Both the position numbers and the translations under genes were made by a program. The notes beneath the pieces are model-generated. The model saw only the letters and a list, made by a program, of their open reading frames with translations, made no database searches and was not told the DNA's origin. A stretch of 6,205 nt of DNA from Acidobacteriota bacterium (lineage in GTDB: Bacteria; Acidobacteriota; Terriglobia; Terriglobales; Acidobacteriaceae), in NCBI GenBank assembly GCA_021779695.1, contig JAJYAE010000268.1, positions 1 to 6,205 of the forward strand. Reading direction: 5' to 3'. Below, piece after piece: positions 5,914 to 6,205 of this stretch; position 1 is the first letter of the stretch; every line of letters starts with the position of its first letter.

Positions 5914-6205
5914 TTAGTTCGCAGGAGAAGCGCGGTGAATCTCGCGCCAATCGCTCGGCGGTACTCCTTCCCAGGCGCGAAACGCACGACCAAACGAATT
6001 AGGGTCTTCAAAGCCCAGCAAATAGGCAGCCTCATTCAACTCCAACACAGAGTTGGAGAGGTAGTATCGCGCCATCTGGTGCCGGGCTTCATCCAGGACC
6101 CGTTGAAAACTGGAACCGGATTCCTGCAAACGCCGTTGCAGCGTGCGCGGGCTCATGTGGAGCTCGTGCGAGATTGCATCAATGGAGGGGCGTTGTCCTG
6201 TCAGC
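5914..6205 (-). CDS. AraC-family transcriptional regulator (OruR-like), C-terminal part, 5' end outside window
   Basis: The 96 visible residues form the AraC/XylS DNA-binding domain. The first helix-turn-helix is SIDAISHELHMSPRTLQRRL, followed by the linker helix FQRVLDEARHQMARYYL. The second is LNEAAYLLGFEDPNSFGRAF with the conserved RAFRAWEGVPPSDWR ending. The wording of both helices (MSPRTLQRRL, GFEDPNSFGRAFRAW) is typical of the subgroup with an N-terminal arabinose-binding-like domain (PF12625), which includes the ornithine regulator OruR of Pseudomonas. The N-terminal ligand-binding domain lies beyond the right edge, and the frame is open to base 6205. An internal ATG at 6156 would cut into the first helix-turn-helix and is not the start. 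It lies upstream of and co-directional with the ornithine aminotransferase unit, 395 bp apart, so it could control it. This is inference. Confidence 0.9.
   Translation of the reverse strand, partial: LTGQRPSIDAISHELHMSPRTLQRRLQESGSSFQRVLDEARHQMARYYLSNSVLELNEAAYLLGFEDPNSFGRAFRAWEGVPPSDWREIHRASPAN

Overview
The window is a GC-rich (roughly 57%, by eye) bacterial chromosome segment. Its recognisable genes are metabolic and all lie on the minus strand. Codon use, GGAG-type ribosome binding sites and gene content fit a free-living soil-type bacterium. Acidobacteriota is my best guess, but nothing here proves a phylum.

Region 1 (1-2764, minus) is a formate dehydrogenase locus. The sulfurtransferase gene fdhD comes first and is followed after 49 bp by a large catalytic alpha subunit that runs off the left edge. 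The alpha subunit has NuoG-like iron-sulfur domains in front of the molybdopterin domain. It belongs to the class with a catalytic Cys-Gln pair (Bacillus YjgC/YrhE type), not the classical Sec/Cys-His pair. FdhD delivers sulfur to the molybdenum cofactor of such enzymes, so the two genes make functional sense together.

Region 2 (2765-3779) contains no intact recognisable gene and looks like a scar of past insertion and deletion. It holds a 16-bp perfect palindrome, the 5' half of a tRNA-Gly gene that stops in the anticodon loop, and a cluster of short direct repeats. Further on are a perfect 10-bp inverted repeat, two unproven tiny ORFs, and the last 66 codons of a type I restriction-modification methylase gene (hsdM) with nothing left upstream of it. 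This is the debris expected where a mobile island carrying an R-M system once sat next to a tRNA gene.

Region 3 (3780-5518, minus) is a probable two-gene operon: an unrecognised 161-residue helical protein followed after 29 bp by ornithine aminotransferase (rocD). About 400 bp of poorly explained sequence follows (5519-5913). The right edge holds the DNA-binding C-terminus of an AraC-family regulator of the OruR-like subgroup, also on the minus strand. This regulator lies upstream of the ornithine aminotransferase unit, so local regulation is possible but not shown.

I see no CRISPR array, no intact mobile element and no convincing new defence system. The strongest leads are the remnant island at the tRNA-Gly half, the Cys-Gln formate dehydrogenase, and the unknown gene paired with rocD.
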